Positions 23,160 through 35,971 of a stretch of DNA of 64,000 nucleotides are shown here, in pieces (the first letter of the stretch is position 1; each line of letters starts with the position of its first letter). Made by a program: the position numbers and the translations under genes. The DNA is taken from contig OZ037768.1 in NCBI GenBank assembly GCA_964035545.1, positions 16,728,875 to 16,792,874 of the forward strand. The letters are read 5' to 3'. The notes under the pieces were generated by a model, which was not told the DNA's origin, searched no databases, and saw only the letters and a program-made list of their open reading frames with translations. Origin of the DNA: Bugula neritina (taxonomy: Eukaryota; Bryozoa; Gymnolaemata; Cheilostomatida; Bugulidae).

Positions 23160-26107
23160 CATAATGTGGAGAAATTGAAAGTGTTATATAGTAAATTCTT
23201 ATATGTGATTTCCAATATCTCCATTACTGCACCTACCTCCTCAATCAGTGGGTATTTGTTTTCAACTACTCTAAGTACTAGTAGTGCCATCCAGTCTACA
23301 GTCTTGTGTGAAGCTCCAAGAGCTCCAATTACAATGGGGATGACTTTTGTTGATGTTTTCCAAAGGCGGGTTAACTCTAATGCTAAATCCTGATATTTTC
23401 CTATCTTTCTCATTCTTTTTCTTTTACTCTGTAGTCACCAGGAACTGGGATATCAATGATCGTTGTTTCAGGATTATGCTTGTCAACTACTATTATATCA
23501 GGTCTACTAGCTTCAATGACTCTGTCGGTGTGTATGTTGAAGTTTCACAAGATTTTTACATTGTCATTCTCCAGTACTGATTCTGCTCACTGGTCATACC
23601 AATTTTTGCTTTTCTGAAATCTATGAACTTCACACAACTCCCAGTGAATTATTGATGCCACATGTTCTTGTCTTTTCTTATATTCTCCTTGTGCTAACTT
23701 CTCACATTCACTCAGTATATGCACAACAGTTTCGTCCTTTGCATTACACATCCAACACTTCTTGCTACCTTGTTCTTTCATTATAGCTACTTTATAATTT
23801 CTAGTAGGGAGTGCTTGATCTTGCGCAGCCAACAGCAATCTTTCTGTTTCCTTTTTCAGCCAACCAGATTGCAACCAGTTCCATGAGTGCGTTTTTATGT
23901 CCTTTACCTTTTTGATGTACTGACCATGTAGAGCCTTTTCTTTCCACCCATCAGTTCTTTCTGGAGATTTATCGTTCTTGAATTCTACCGCTGTTTTGTC
24001 CTTTAGGAAGGTATTCAGAGTGGTGTCTCCGTCAGTGCATATCTTCTTTATGTAATCTGACATGCTGCATTCTTCAATCCTTACACATTCTTCAATTGAC
24101 ACCATTTCTCTGCCACCTTCCCTTCTGCTAACATACAGCCTGTCTACATCTGCTCTTGGATGGAGTGCAAGATTTATTGTCATAAGCTTCCTTGTCTTTC
24201 TGTCCATGGCTTTTAGTTCATCAGCAATCCAGTCAAGTATTCCAGCTGTGTAACGCACTGCTGCTACTGCCCAAGTGTTTATTGCCTTGATCGTATTCCC
24301 TCCATTCAGTTTTGAGTCCAGAACTTTTCTTATTCGTTTATAGTACTCCTTCCTGATCTCATCTTTCATTTCATCCATTTTTATTTTATCAGTCTCAAGA
24401 ACTCCTAGGTACTTATACGGCTCCTCATCTAGATCTTTAATTATCTGTTCATCAGGCATAGTGATTCCTGTCTCTTTAATTTTCTTTCCTCTTTTCATAT
24501 CTAGTGTGGCACATTTCTGTAACCCAAATTTCATTTCTACATCTATTGTGAAGATCCTGGCAGTGTTTACCAAAGCTTCCAGTTCTGGCTTTGATTTCCC
24601 TTATAGCTTCAGGTCATCCATATATAGAAAATGGTTTATTTTTCTGCCCTGTCAAAACTTGTATCCTTGAGCCGCTTCTCTCATTAGAATTGATAGAGGG
24701 ATAAAAGCAGTCACAAAGAGGAGTGAAGATAAAGAGTCTCCTTGGAAAATTCCTCGCTTGATATCTATTTCTCCGATCTTTTCCCAATGTACTCCAGTTG
24801 TGTTTTCCAAGACTTCATGCTTTTTCTTATCAACCTTATCACATTACCAGCCATTCCAGTTAGTTGCATTGTTTCTAAGATCCATGAGTGTGGTACCATG
24901 TCACACGCCTTTTGATAGTATATCCAACACATTGCTAGATTGATACTTCTCTTTTTCGAGTCACGCATGATTGCCTTATCAAGCATGAGATGATCTTTAG
25001 CGCCCCTTGACTTTCTAATGCAGCCATTTTGTTCTTCTCCAATGACCTTTTGCTCTGAGAGATAATCATACAGTTCGTCAGCTAATATGCCTGTCAATGT
25101 TTTCCACATAAGTGGCAAGCAGGTAATTGGTCTATAGTTTCCCGGCTGCTTCCCTTTAGCTGGATCCTTCATTATCAATGCTGTTTTGCCTGATGTCATC
25201 CATTCGGGAACATCTCCGTCATCCAAGCACTTCTGCAGGTGATCAGCCATCAGCATATGCAGCTTTGTCAGGTGCTTAATCCAGTATCCTTAAACTCTAT
25301 CTGGTCCTGGTGATTTCCAATTGGGCATTTTGCTTATCATCTTCCTCACATCAGTCAGTGTAATGCTTAAGTTCTCTTGTTTTTTCGATATGCTCCAACT
25401 TGTTACTTACTTTATTTAGCCATTCTGCATTGGTATTATGCTTAGTTGGCTGACCCCAGATGTTTTGCCAAAACACTTTTGACTCTTCCTTGTCAGGTGC
25501 CTCTTTAGATGTACATTTAGTTCCTTGTAATTCTTGATAGAAGCGCTTTTCATTGTTTGTAAACATCCTGCTCTGGTTATATTGTTCGACTCATTATGTA
25601 TATCTTTTTATCTTCTTACTTACAGCTCTCAGGTTTTGCTTCAGTTTTTCAATAACTACATCATATCCTTTGTTCTTTATCCTATATTTTCCTTCAAGCC
25701 TTTTCAATGGATCATTGTAAGGTCTTATTTTGCACTCTACTACTTTACTCAAACCTGATCTAATTTCTCTTAATTTCTTCTGCAGTCGTATTTTCCATGC
25801 TGGTACATTGTCAGATTTTCTTCTTTCCTTATTGTTACACACTTGTTCTGTTACTATTATTGCACAAGCTATGATGGTGTCATTGAGCTCGGTGATATTA
25901 TTAATCTCAACACAGTCTAGCACTTCATTAATCTGTCTTGCTGCCTGTAATAATTTGACCCTCTCAATGTGTCTAAGGGCGTTTAGTCTTAATCGATCAT
26001 TCATCGCTCATCTATAATTTTTCAACTAGTACTATTTCTGCCTCTAAACTGGGTACTCTTAAAATTCTTATCGTTGGTTCATCGGCTATCTCATGCTGAA
26101 CTATAAC
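23160..26107 (-). mobile_element. Decayed R2-superclade (restriction-like endonuclease) LINE
   Basis: Read on the minus strand from about 26107: an N-terminal region (LRLNALRHIERVKLLQAA), then WKSPGPDRV, NYRPITCLPLMWKTLTGIL, a mutated CWIYYQKACDMVPHSW, GIFQGDSLS and the catalytic FLYMDDLK near 24612-24624, then KFGLQKCATLDMKRGKK, HPRADVDRLYVSRREGGR and a CCHC knuckle, KCWMCNAKDETVVHILSEC. Next come RVIEASRPDIIVVDK and IIDIPVPGD, a PD-(D/E)xK-type endonuclease as in R2/NeSL/R4 elements, and finally IPIVIGALG. In-frame stops (e.g. near 25290 and 24655) and frame changes show it is dead. The longest intact block is 23587-24573. No poly(A) tail is seen; the 3' end meets the 97-bp array directly. 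Confidence 0.88.
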
Positions 26108-26440
26108 ATCCTCTATTATTATTATTATTAATATTTGTATTACTATAACTATAAGTATTACTAATAGTAATACTAATAGTCTATTAATATTAGTATTACT
26201 AAGAGTATTAGTAATACTAATAGTAACACTTATAGTTATACTAACTCTAAGTCTTATACTAATAGTATTAGTAATACTTATAGTTATATTTTAAGTTATA
26301 CGTATACTAGACTTGGACTAGTAATACTGTAATACTAATAGTAATACTGGTAGTTTTAGTAGTAGTACTCATACTGCTTGGTGTGCTAATTTTGAGGTTA
26401 GTATTATAGTTATTCAGTTACTGCTACTGTTACTCATTAA
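26108..26440. repeat. Degenerate TAATAG/ACTATTAGT simple-sequence tract
   Basis: Walks of ATTACTAATAGTAATACT words lie immediately beyond the 5' side of the R2-type LINE remnant. Similar tracts occur near 16800-16930, 49030-49270 and 50260-50560. Confidence 0.8.
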
Positions 26441-28088
26441 TATTGTTACCAATACCGCGTTGTTGGTTTTCACCATTTTACCCTGCATTTACCTCTGAAT
26501 CTGTGTTCGTGGTGTCTTTTAGGTTTTAGCTGTTTGATAAAGTATTGATAAATGAATCATCTGTTGTGTGTCAAGCAAACGGTATGCTTAAGAGCTGAAG
26601 TTGCAGATTTCAGTGTGCAACCATTTGATAAAGCATAGCTTCTACAATTTAATTTAGTACAACTCTCATATTTTTGGTAAAGGCTCAAATGGTTGTGGTG
26701 TTGAGGTTTTTGCTTCTCTGCTACTGAAATACTTCAACATAGCACCAGTAATGTGTATAGTTTGCTTCAGTTCCGATAAATGCTTTATTGCAAGTTTAAA
26801 AGAGTTGCCGATATAAGATACATCAATAGACTGGTTACTACAACATAATACACACCTATAGTTTTAGCTAAAGGTTTTGTTGTCTATAAGACAGACACTT
26901 AATACAAGCTGGAATAAATAGTTAAACGTTGAATAGTTTATTTTCAATACATTTCTAAATTAAGCCAAAAATGGCTAATTAAATACTGTATAACCTAATC
27001 AGTGGAAGCAGTCTTAGCAAAATTAGGTAGATATTTCAGTAGCTATAAGCCAACGAGGCATGAGGAAAAATCACATTTGAAAATCTGTCAAATTATGGGA
27101 CTAGACAAAAATGGTGCAAAAAAGTTTGTAATCCCTGTTTTAGGATAGGTATAATTATATTAAAGTAAGCATTATGCAGATAGTAGTACATGTAGCGATT
27201 ATAATTTTGAAATGTTGAATATCTGGTCATGTTCAGATGAGGGTATTCTATGACATACTTCATGTTAAATATTTTTTACAAGCAGCGTCACTCTGTGATA
27301 GTGCTGTTCATGTTACCTGTTCTTTAACATCTCTTACACCTTTTAACTCTCATGCTTACATATATACCTCACTATAATCTCAATTTTTTCAATCATTTAT
27401 GTTGTATTTTTTTAGTTGGGTCTCAAAGTATTTGTGTATTCGAATTTAAATCTACGCTGACTGCTACGTATTCATGTAGGTAACTGTTTTCTAGACTGAA
27501 CTCACAGGCCATTTGATTTCTTCTAAAACTTTGCTCTCTGTTAAGCTTCAAACATGTTTGCTAAAGTGTAAATCATGTTGCAAAATGGTACCAATGGGAA
27601 ATATTGCTGGTTCATTAGTTCATTACCAATTATGTGTTCATGCAGGTGCATTTAATCATGCATTACATAGGCCCTTTAAATTTAGTTCTCATGATAATAA
27701 TATTTTACAGGGTCAAAAGTGCTTAATATTGCAGTGGTTATCTATCAGTACGCACTATGCTCCAAGTGTGTCGCTCTTGTAAGTTTTATTTGTAATTTAT
27801 CATAAAATTTAACTGTATTAGTTTTGTATTTAAAAGCAAATTTCTGTGATCTATTTGATCTTGCTTGTGTATTTTTTTAAATTTTACCAATATATTATTT
27901 GCAGGGTGGTAGTCTAGGTAAACTGTGTTAGATATTTACTAGTTAAATATTATAGCCCTCTTGAACAGCTTCCGCGCATTTTGTACTTCACTTTATAATT
28001 TTATGACATTCACCTTTAGGCTTGATCTTAATGTTTTATATTTGACTTCACTGCTGCAAAGTATCAATACTATAGAGCTGTTTTACAG
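26441..28088. other. Spacer upstream of ABAT; first ABAT exon not found
   Basis: AT-rich DNA without a recognisable gene. The first coding exon of ABAT (mitochondrial targeting sequence, about 30 codons, must end in phase 1) should lie here or further upstream. No candidate was convincing. Confidence 0.5.
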
Positions 28089-31000
28089 CACTGGCTCATT
28101 GCCGGAAAGGGCTGGCCACATTTGTTCAAGGACAACCCGATAAGCCTGTTGTCAAAACTGAAGTTCCTGGGCCAAGATCTTTACAATTGAAATCAAACCT
28201 TCAAAGCTTACAGGTTAATGGAGTAACATTTTCTGCTATTTTCAACTAGCTTCTTTTTATATGTTTATGTTTTTTTAATTTAGTCAATACAAGCAAAACG
28301 TTACAGTAATGAAATTGCAAATAGAATATAACTTTAGGGTAATTGTGCTCTTCAGTTTTACGACATCTCTCTGTTTGTTTTTGCTTTCTTCAACATGTTT
28401 TTATATAAATATATATGTTACAGTCGGCAGGTTCGGTCTCACTATTTGCCAACTATGAAAAGAGTATTGGCAATTACTTAGTTGATGCTGATGGAAACAT
28501 ACTATTGGATCTTCTAACGCAGATTGCATCTGTTGCTATCGGTAGGCTCTATGGGTTTCTCCTGTACTTGTCTATCAACGTGTTGTGCTGAGAAAACTCA
28601 ATTTAGTCTCTATAATATTGTTATTAGCATGTTGATTTTTATATATCAATATATAATTAATAAAAAATTAAGAAGTTAACTGACATGTACTCATTTTGTT
28701 GAATCTCGTATTATATTAGCAAGAAAATAGCTAATCAAGAAGTTATTTATAAGACCTTGAATATAGTCTGTATAGATACAACCTGCTTGTAATTTAGTTT
28801 TTCTATTCAACATCGATGAATAATTCAAAGTATTTGTTGTAAAATCACATGCACAATTTTTCTTGAATAGGATACAACCATCCCAGGATAATAGAAGCCA
28901 TGAAAGATCCTAAAAACATGGTAAGCTTCACTGAGTCTGTAACAAAACTTGCATGAAATATGTTGAATATTTCCAAACACAGACTCAACCTGTAAGTTTG
29001 TCACAAAATTGAATAAAAGTTATTTTATTAGTCTGTTGATTCGCTTTAAGACAAGACTTGTGAACAGACCAGCACTTGGTCTGGTTCCACCGTCAGACTG
29101 GATGGAGCAACTCAATGAGGGACTACTTAGTGTCGCCCCTTCAGGACTCACTGGTTTACAGACTATGATGTGTGGAGCCTGTGCTAATGAACACGCTTAC
29201 AAGGCTGCTTTTATCCATTATCAGGTATTTATCTCTTTATATATATACAATGTAGCCAAGGTGTCAATATGTTAGTTACCAGCTGGAGATAGTGGGAAGC
29301 TAGGTAACATACATGTTGATATGGTGAAACAATGTGATCAGACTGGTTACATTGATTAAAATGTTGGAAATAAGCTGCACAAATAATTGCTTAAAAATGA
29401 CGTCCTTTTGCTATAGTGGTGGATTTACACAAGCTGTAATACACATTTTATATATCAACAAGCAAGTTGTTGCTTTGTCAGGCCAAAAGACGAGGTGGAG
29501 CTCCGAGTGCTGAAGAGCTGGAAAGTGCCTTGTGGAACAAAGAGCCAGGCTGTCCTGACTTGGCTATCATGTCATTTGTCAATGGATTTCATGGACGCAC
29601 CACAGGTGGGTTTGTTACACCATCACTTATGTGGACACAAGTCATTTTTTCTGTACTGGCAATTTACATGTATGCTACAGACTGATTACTGGATTGGGTA
29701 GTCTTCCATTTCTAGCACATCTAGCTGAAGTAAGTATTTGCCTAAGTATGAGTTGGTTAGCATTTAAGGTGTTTACTACTAGTTCTTCAATACTGTTAGT
29801 CCTTTTCATCGCATGAGTGAACATCTCATTTCATTCTATAAAATGTTTAGCTTGGTGTTTAAGCACTCTAGAATCTATATCATAGATTAGCATATAGTTC
29901 TAGTAGACTGTTATCTATTATTTGCTCCCAATATTTCTGGATCTCAAATTCATGCTGGATTGTAGCAATACACATCTGAACACGGGTAAAAGCTTGAATA
30001 ATACAGTACTTCATGCATATTGTCATTAACCTCAACAGCAAGGTAGCACAAAACAGTGTGATATATCTAAATTATTTCGCTGGCTGTTTTTTGTACTTTA
30101 ATACTGCTGATCTAATCTCAAGTGTGTGAGTGAGTTACAAGCTCTCACTGTAGGCATTGTAATCTATTATGTAATCCAAATTCTTGTTATTATTTTTTGT
30201 ATTTCCTGTCATCCATCTTTGCCTTTGTTGGATCAATTTATTATATTAGCATCAACTGCTGCCATGTCATCCGACTAAAACTGGTTTCATTAAATCATCA
30301 TAATCTACTGAATTTTTTATACGGACTCTCTTGTCTGAAAAATATTAGCCATACTTGTTACTTTTCAGCCGCCCTCACCTGTACACACGCTAAACCCATA
30401 CATAAACTGGATCTACCAATGTTGAGGTGGCCGCATGCGCCGTTCCCTCAACTGAAGTATCCATTAGAAGAAAATATTGTTGAAAATGAGGCCGAGGAAA
30501 TGAGGTGTCTCGACGAAGTAAATACGTAAAGTTTACCATGTAACAAGAATCTGTATATTATATTATATTATATTATGTTATGTTATGTATGTATATTATT
30601 TTATATTATATTATCTTATGTTGTGTTATTTTATAATACTAAATTATATTATGTTATGCTGGTTATTTTCTAATATAATATTGTATGTTATATTATTTTA
30701 TGCTAAATTAGATTATGTTACTATGTATATCATGTGAGCATGAAGTGACAAAATTGTGTACATAGAAGTAATCTCAGAGAGCTAAAGTTATATTAATATA
30801 ATATTCTGTATGGTATTTCAGGTTGAAAGGTTAATAGAAGAGAGGGAAGATGCAGGGCAGCTGGTAGCTGGCATCAATGTGGAGCCTATTCAAGGGGAAG
30901 GGGGAGACAATTATGCCTCTGCTAACTTCTTTAGACAGTTACAGTATATCTGTGATAAGGTAAAGTTATACTTCAGCTAACTGCTTGCAGCAAAGTTCGA

Positions 31001-33580
31001 GTAAACAGTTTTATTAGCTAAATGCATTATTATAATAGTTATGCAACTAGACACATAGGGTGTTATCATTGCTTTTAACTGCAATTGGAAAAAAATTGAG
31101 AAGTTAATTAAAACGAATGTAGAAAATATTTTAATTGCTGCCAACACAAATTATAATATTATTTATAATACTACTGTAATTGTTTGCTACTTTCTGGAGT
31201 AGAACTACGATAACATAAATGTATCAATTTATGCATGTCATTGTGGATCATCTGCTGAACTTTAGAGGGGAATAGCGTTTATAGTTGACGAGGTGCAGAC
31301 AGGATGTGGTGTGACTGGGAAGATGTGGGCACATGAACATTGGAATCTAGATGAGCCTCCAGACATTGTCATCTTTGCCAAAAAGATGGCCGCCGCTGGC
31401 TTCTACTATAAACATACTTTGATACCAAATCAGGTGACGAACTGGAAATACTTTTTAGTATTTAGGTAGACTTATATTGTGTAACTAAGGAAATTTTAAG
31501 TTTTGGTTTATGCGTTTTTCCTGGGCTAAGATAAACATGACAGTTCTTATTTTCTATGCATGATTTATGTATTTTAGACTTGAAAGTATTGTAATATTAT
31601 TTAAATAGTTATATGTGCTGAATTATGCTTTCTGTTTGTTTCAAGGTTCTCATAAGGTGTATCTGAGATGAGTGTTAAATGTCTACATATTTATTCATGT
31701 TTTTTAGAGATAATGTAAGTCTATATAATGAATGCCCTTGTCTAGAAGAAGCACTAAATTTATATAAATGGGCTCTTTAATGAGTAGCAAATTCATCAAG
31801 TTTTTTATAGCATTTTAGCTAATGTGTCGTTTGCCAGTTGGTTCTTCTAGCTTTCTATGATTGAATTTCAACATACAGGGTTATAGGATATTCAATACTT
31901 GGATGGGAGATCCTCATAAAATGGTTGTATTAGAAGCTGTTTTGGATGTTTACAAAAGAGACAACCTCGTAGACAACATGGCTACCCAAGGAGAGCACAT
32001 ACTCAGTGGACTCAAGAAACTTCAGGTGTTTTATACTATTATTTTAATTTGATTATTTTCAATATTTGAATAACTATTTCCTTATATCTTATCTACCATA
32101 CATTTAGTATTATACCATGTCTATCATGTATCTACTACTACACCATGTCTATCATGTATCTACTACTACACCATGTCTATCATGTATCTACTACTACACC
32201 ATGTCTATCATGTATCTACTACTATACCATGTCTATCATGTATCTACTACTACACCATGTCTATCATGTATCTACTACTATACCATGTCTATCATGTATC
32301 TATTACTATACTATGTCTATCATGTAACTATTACTATACCATGTCTATCATGTATCTATTACTATACTATGTCTATCATGTATCTATTACTATACTATGT
32401 CTATCATGTATCTATTACTATACTATGTCTATCATGTATCTATTACTATACTATGTCTATCATGTATCTACTATTATACCATGTCTATCATGTAACTATT
32501 ACTATACCATGTCTATCATGTATCTATTACTATACTATGTCTATCATGTATCTATTACTATACCATGTCTATCGTGTGTCTGTAAAACTATTGTACACAA
32601 TTCATGCGATGCGCTTGATTTCATGTTTTAAAAGGAGCGATAGATAATCAGTAGAAATGTTTGTAGGCCAAGTATTCTGGTCAGATAGAGAATGCTAGAG
32701 GTCAAGGTATTATGGCAGCGTTTGACTGTGCTGACCCGGCAGCTAGAGATGACATGATCAGCAGATTGGCTAACAAAGGTGAACTCATTTCTCTCTCCTG
32801 TACTTTGAGTATTGCTGTATTTCAGATGCTGTAGTTAACTGGTAGTTAGCTGGCAGTTAGCCGGTAGTTAGCTGGTAGTTAGCCGGTAGTTAGCTGGTAG
32901 AGCTATACATATATATATATATGGTAGAGGTATACATATATGAGCTGTTTATTTGACATGGTGTTTTCACTGCTAGAGAAATATTGTTGCAGTACAACTT
33001 ATTTGAGTTAAATACTCTTATTTTAATATATTTGTGGGTAGCAGTATTTTATGCTAGAATCTAGGTTTTAGCAGTAGCCAATCGTTTGCTAGCATCTTAT
33101 ATCATATGGATTCAATTAATATCACTCAGAAGCCTTTAGTAGAATGAGTCATCAAGATTCACAATGAATGCAAATGCATTGTGCAATATCTACACCATTA
33201 GTATCTAACATGGAGTTAGATATTTATTTATACAGTTTATGGTTTATTCAATAAATGATAATCCTTTAAATTTAGAAAATGTTTGCCAATTTTGCACAAC
33301 TTGCCCCAATTTTTTTATTCAGTGTAAATATTAATTAATCAACAAGCTGCCAGCTTGAACCCTGTCAATGTTTCTTTCATCATTTAGTATTTGTTTTGAA
33401 AGCAATATTTTGTGAAGATGTCTGTGACTCATAGTAAACAAAGTAAATGTTGCCTGTTTAGGTATAGTGACAGCGGGATGTGGCACCAGGAGCTTACGAC
33501 TAAGACCTGCGGCAATCCTAGAGAAGTGTCATGTGGATATATTCCTTGATGCCTTGGAGCAGGTGCTCCGGGAAATGTAG
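28089..33580 (+). CDS. ABAT: 4-aminobutyrate aminotransferase (GABA transaminase), lacks first exon
   Basis: Mitochondrial PLP enzyme that converts GABA and 2-oxoglutarate to succinate semialdehyde and glutamate. Exons: 28089-28213, 28424-28541, 28871-28920, 29051-29224, 29482-29605, 30369-30517, 30822-30959, 31266-31433, 31879-32025, 32667-32778, 33462-33580; phases all agree, about 473 residues against 500 in human. Landmarks: KTEVPGPRS near the N-terminus, [14 protein letters not shown] (the two cysteines that bind the 2Fe-2S cluster in pig GABA-T), FHGRT, the PLP-contacting IVDEVQTG, the lysine pair FAKKM containing the Schiff-base lysine, [11 protein letters not shown] and the C-terminal LRLRPA. 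A poly(A) signal AATAAA is at 33887-33892. Only the presequence exon is missing. Very secure. Confidence 0.96.
30550..30720 (+). repeat. TATTA/TATGT-type simple repeat in ABAT intron
   Basis: Imperfect pentanucleotide-like repeats of TATTA and TTATG between ABAT exons 30369-30517 and 30822-30959. Confidence 0.8.
32112..32578 (+). repeat. 28-bp minisatellite in ABAT intron
   Basis: About 16 copies of a unit ACCATGTCTATCATGTAT followed by CTACTACTAT, with C/T variants marking subfamilies. Twenty-eight is not a multiple of three, so the same peptide ([24 protein letters not shown]) cycles through the frames; the long open frames are artefacts. Confidence 0.97.
32836..32898 (+). repeat. Short GTTAGCTGGTA/GTTAGCCGGTA tandem repeat
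   Basis: An 11-base unit alternates CTGG and CCGG forms about six times in the intron before the last ABAT exon. Confidence 0.85.
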
Positions 33581-34341
33581 AGGTTGTATTCTGAAGGCGA
33601 TTAGTCTAATGAAGGGAGGGGACGACTCCATCTCACTGAGTTGCTTTGGCTTACTTAACTCTATTACTGGCATAACCTACTGTATTTATTATATTTACAT
33701 CTAATTTATATTATACACAGTAAGTCAATCACGCTATTTTGTAACTGGTATTGTTTGAGTTTATGCAGTAAGTGTATTCCCACTGGATGTTTTTTATTAA
33801 GATGTTCTTTTTAAATCATGTAGATCTCCTTATACTTATCCTACATTTACTTACATTATAGATTTTTTTTATTTTTGCTTTTACAAAATAAAACTTGTAA
33901 CCCTATTTTAAATGTTTGTTTTTGTTGCAGATTTTCTATACTATAATAATTATAATTGAAGCACACACCTCTTCTGTTAACTATTGTATTGCTGAATTCG
34001 TGTCTTTCTACATAACTTGCCCAAATATAAAACATTTTATATTTAATTTGTTAATTATTTCAATATAATAAAATTTCTTAAGCAATGTAAAAGCGTTTAT
34101 TTTCGATGTGGAAAACATGTGTGTTTTTCATCAATATTATATATGAGTACAGCAGGCTATATTAAGCAATTTTAGGGAGTTATAGCTTTCTACAGTTTTT
34201 GTTGATACACAATTTTTAAAGCACAAAGCTTTGCTGTGTCATGGTTACAAAATATGTCGAAAGTTTGCAAGAAACTGATTATTTTATTTATAAAACAAAA
34301 AAATAAAACTATTTCTTTGTAATAATCAAACTTCTTTCATT
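33581..34341. other. Spacer between ABAT 3' UTR and antistasin-like cluster
   Basis: Contains the ABAT 3' UTR and poly(A) signal and, on the other strand, the 3' UTR of the first antistasin-like gene. Nothing else recognised. Confidence 0.6.
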
Positions 34342-34930
34342 CTATGACAGCACTGCTTTGTTATTATTCCATTTGAATTTGTCCAAAAAACTGTTGTCTA
34401 CAAAAAAAGAATAAAACCTGTTAATGCAGGTAATGAATCAATACTTCATTTTTTGCTAGAATAAATGTGCAACATTTTACATAAACTTCTCATTAAATTA
34501 ATATTAGTATACTTTTCCGCTAGCTGGCACCGAATTTACACTGGCAAATCTTATAAATAAATGTATATGATTAATATCTTACTAGTATACTACCTTCACT
34601 GTATCATGATATTATGTCACTTGAAATTGTATATATAAATTATAGATCTAATGAATAGGTACTTACTACAGCTGCATGTACTGCATCCCCTAGAATCATA
34701 TGCAATGCCAAATGGACAATACACTGCACAAGCTAGTACAGGGCAGTTTCTGCCAATAACTGCACTGTTTGCTGCAACAGTTTATTAAATGTTTATTAAC
34801 AACAAAAAATTGTAGCAGTGGTTTTATTGTCATGTGCAAACAGACACACAATTCATGCAAGATTAACAATGTTCAACTCACCAGCAAACACTAAAGCTAA
34901 CAGAGTGACAATAATAGCAAAACCCTTCAT
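34342..34930 (-). CDS. Antistasin-like small secreted protein, copy A
   Basis: Three exons: 34930-34882 (signal peptide MKGFAIIVTLLALVFA), 34771-34667 and 34397-34342; both introns phase 1; 69 residues. The second exon carries one six-cysteine domain: CPVLAC, VYCPFG, DSRGCSTCSC, which fits the antistasin pattern C-x4-C-x3-C-x(n)-G-x4-D-x3-C-x2-C-x-C. Antistasin domains inhibit serine proteases of the coagulation/trypsin type, but a single domain does not prove inhibition. The gene is the most divergent member of a four-gene tandem family on this strand. It could also be an unrelated small disulphide-rich peptide. Confidence 0.82.
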
Positions 34931-35971
34931 CTTGATGCACTGACTGCAAATGAACAATAGTGTTTGCTAAAAGGTACCTGGTATACATGTAGGCTATATC
35001 TCCAACATTGCTGACATCTGCTATTTCTCATCAACACTTCATGCACGTCATTGACTAACAGGAAGCAGAAATTGCTTCAAAGTTGGACTAATGCAAAATT
35101 TAAATTAATGCAAAAAATGAACTTTATTTATGCAGTTCTAATATATACGTTGTTTTGCAGAGTTACTATAAATAAATTAACATGCAATTTGCTTGATCCT
35201 GGTGCTGTAATTTGGCCTCTATCAAAAATGCCTCCACTGTTGTAAATAATCAGATTAATATGCAAAGCATCCGTTATTGCATAATAATTTATCCTTGCTG
35301 TGGTAATCTAATCACAAAATAAATTGGTGACTGGGAGTTTTCAAACCATTATCTTGTGATATAATACAACTTCTGTTAAATGACAAGCTTTGCAGGTGTT
35401 TCCTGTAAATTTAATGTTAAGAGCTACATCAAATAGTTGTGACTAGTGTATTTTCTATTAAAGTTTGCAATACATCTGAGCTTAAATTTTACTTACAACC
35501 CATAGCATATTTTCGGTAAACTTTTGTAGTTCGTCATGACTTTCAGTTTCTTTCATATATAGAACTTGAGCAAAATTTATCAAGCTAGTCTATTTCTTAC
35601 TTTAAATATATCTACTTAAATAGGTGACAGAAAGTTGAGATGCTGCCCCAATCTCAATATGACAAGTATTGGAATCTGCATTAGTTTGTTATTCTACACA
35701 TGTGTGTTGCACACTTATCTTTTAGGTTTTGTGTAAGCGAATGATTTATAACAAGTCTATTTTCAAAGCAACATACTTTTACTTATAAATTAAGTTATAA
35801 CAGTTTTGTTATTGCTAATAATTGATAATGAAAGGAGGCCATGTATGTATGTGCAACTGCATTTTATTTTATCCAATATGTTATATTCATAAAGAAACAC
35901 CATTCATTATAACATTCAAGAGAGCTTAGCAGGGAATCATCTCTTTAGTCAGGGATTGCACTGTTCGCTTT

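Noticed and set aside
27513-27782. Possible first exon of ABAT
   Set aside because: No targeting-peptide character, and no donor in the required phase 1 joined to a suitable ATG.
32117-32647. A 176-residue repeated-peptide open frame inside ABAT
   Set aside because: It is the 28-bp minisatellite cycling through frames, located in an intron between two well-supported exons.
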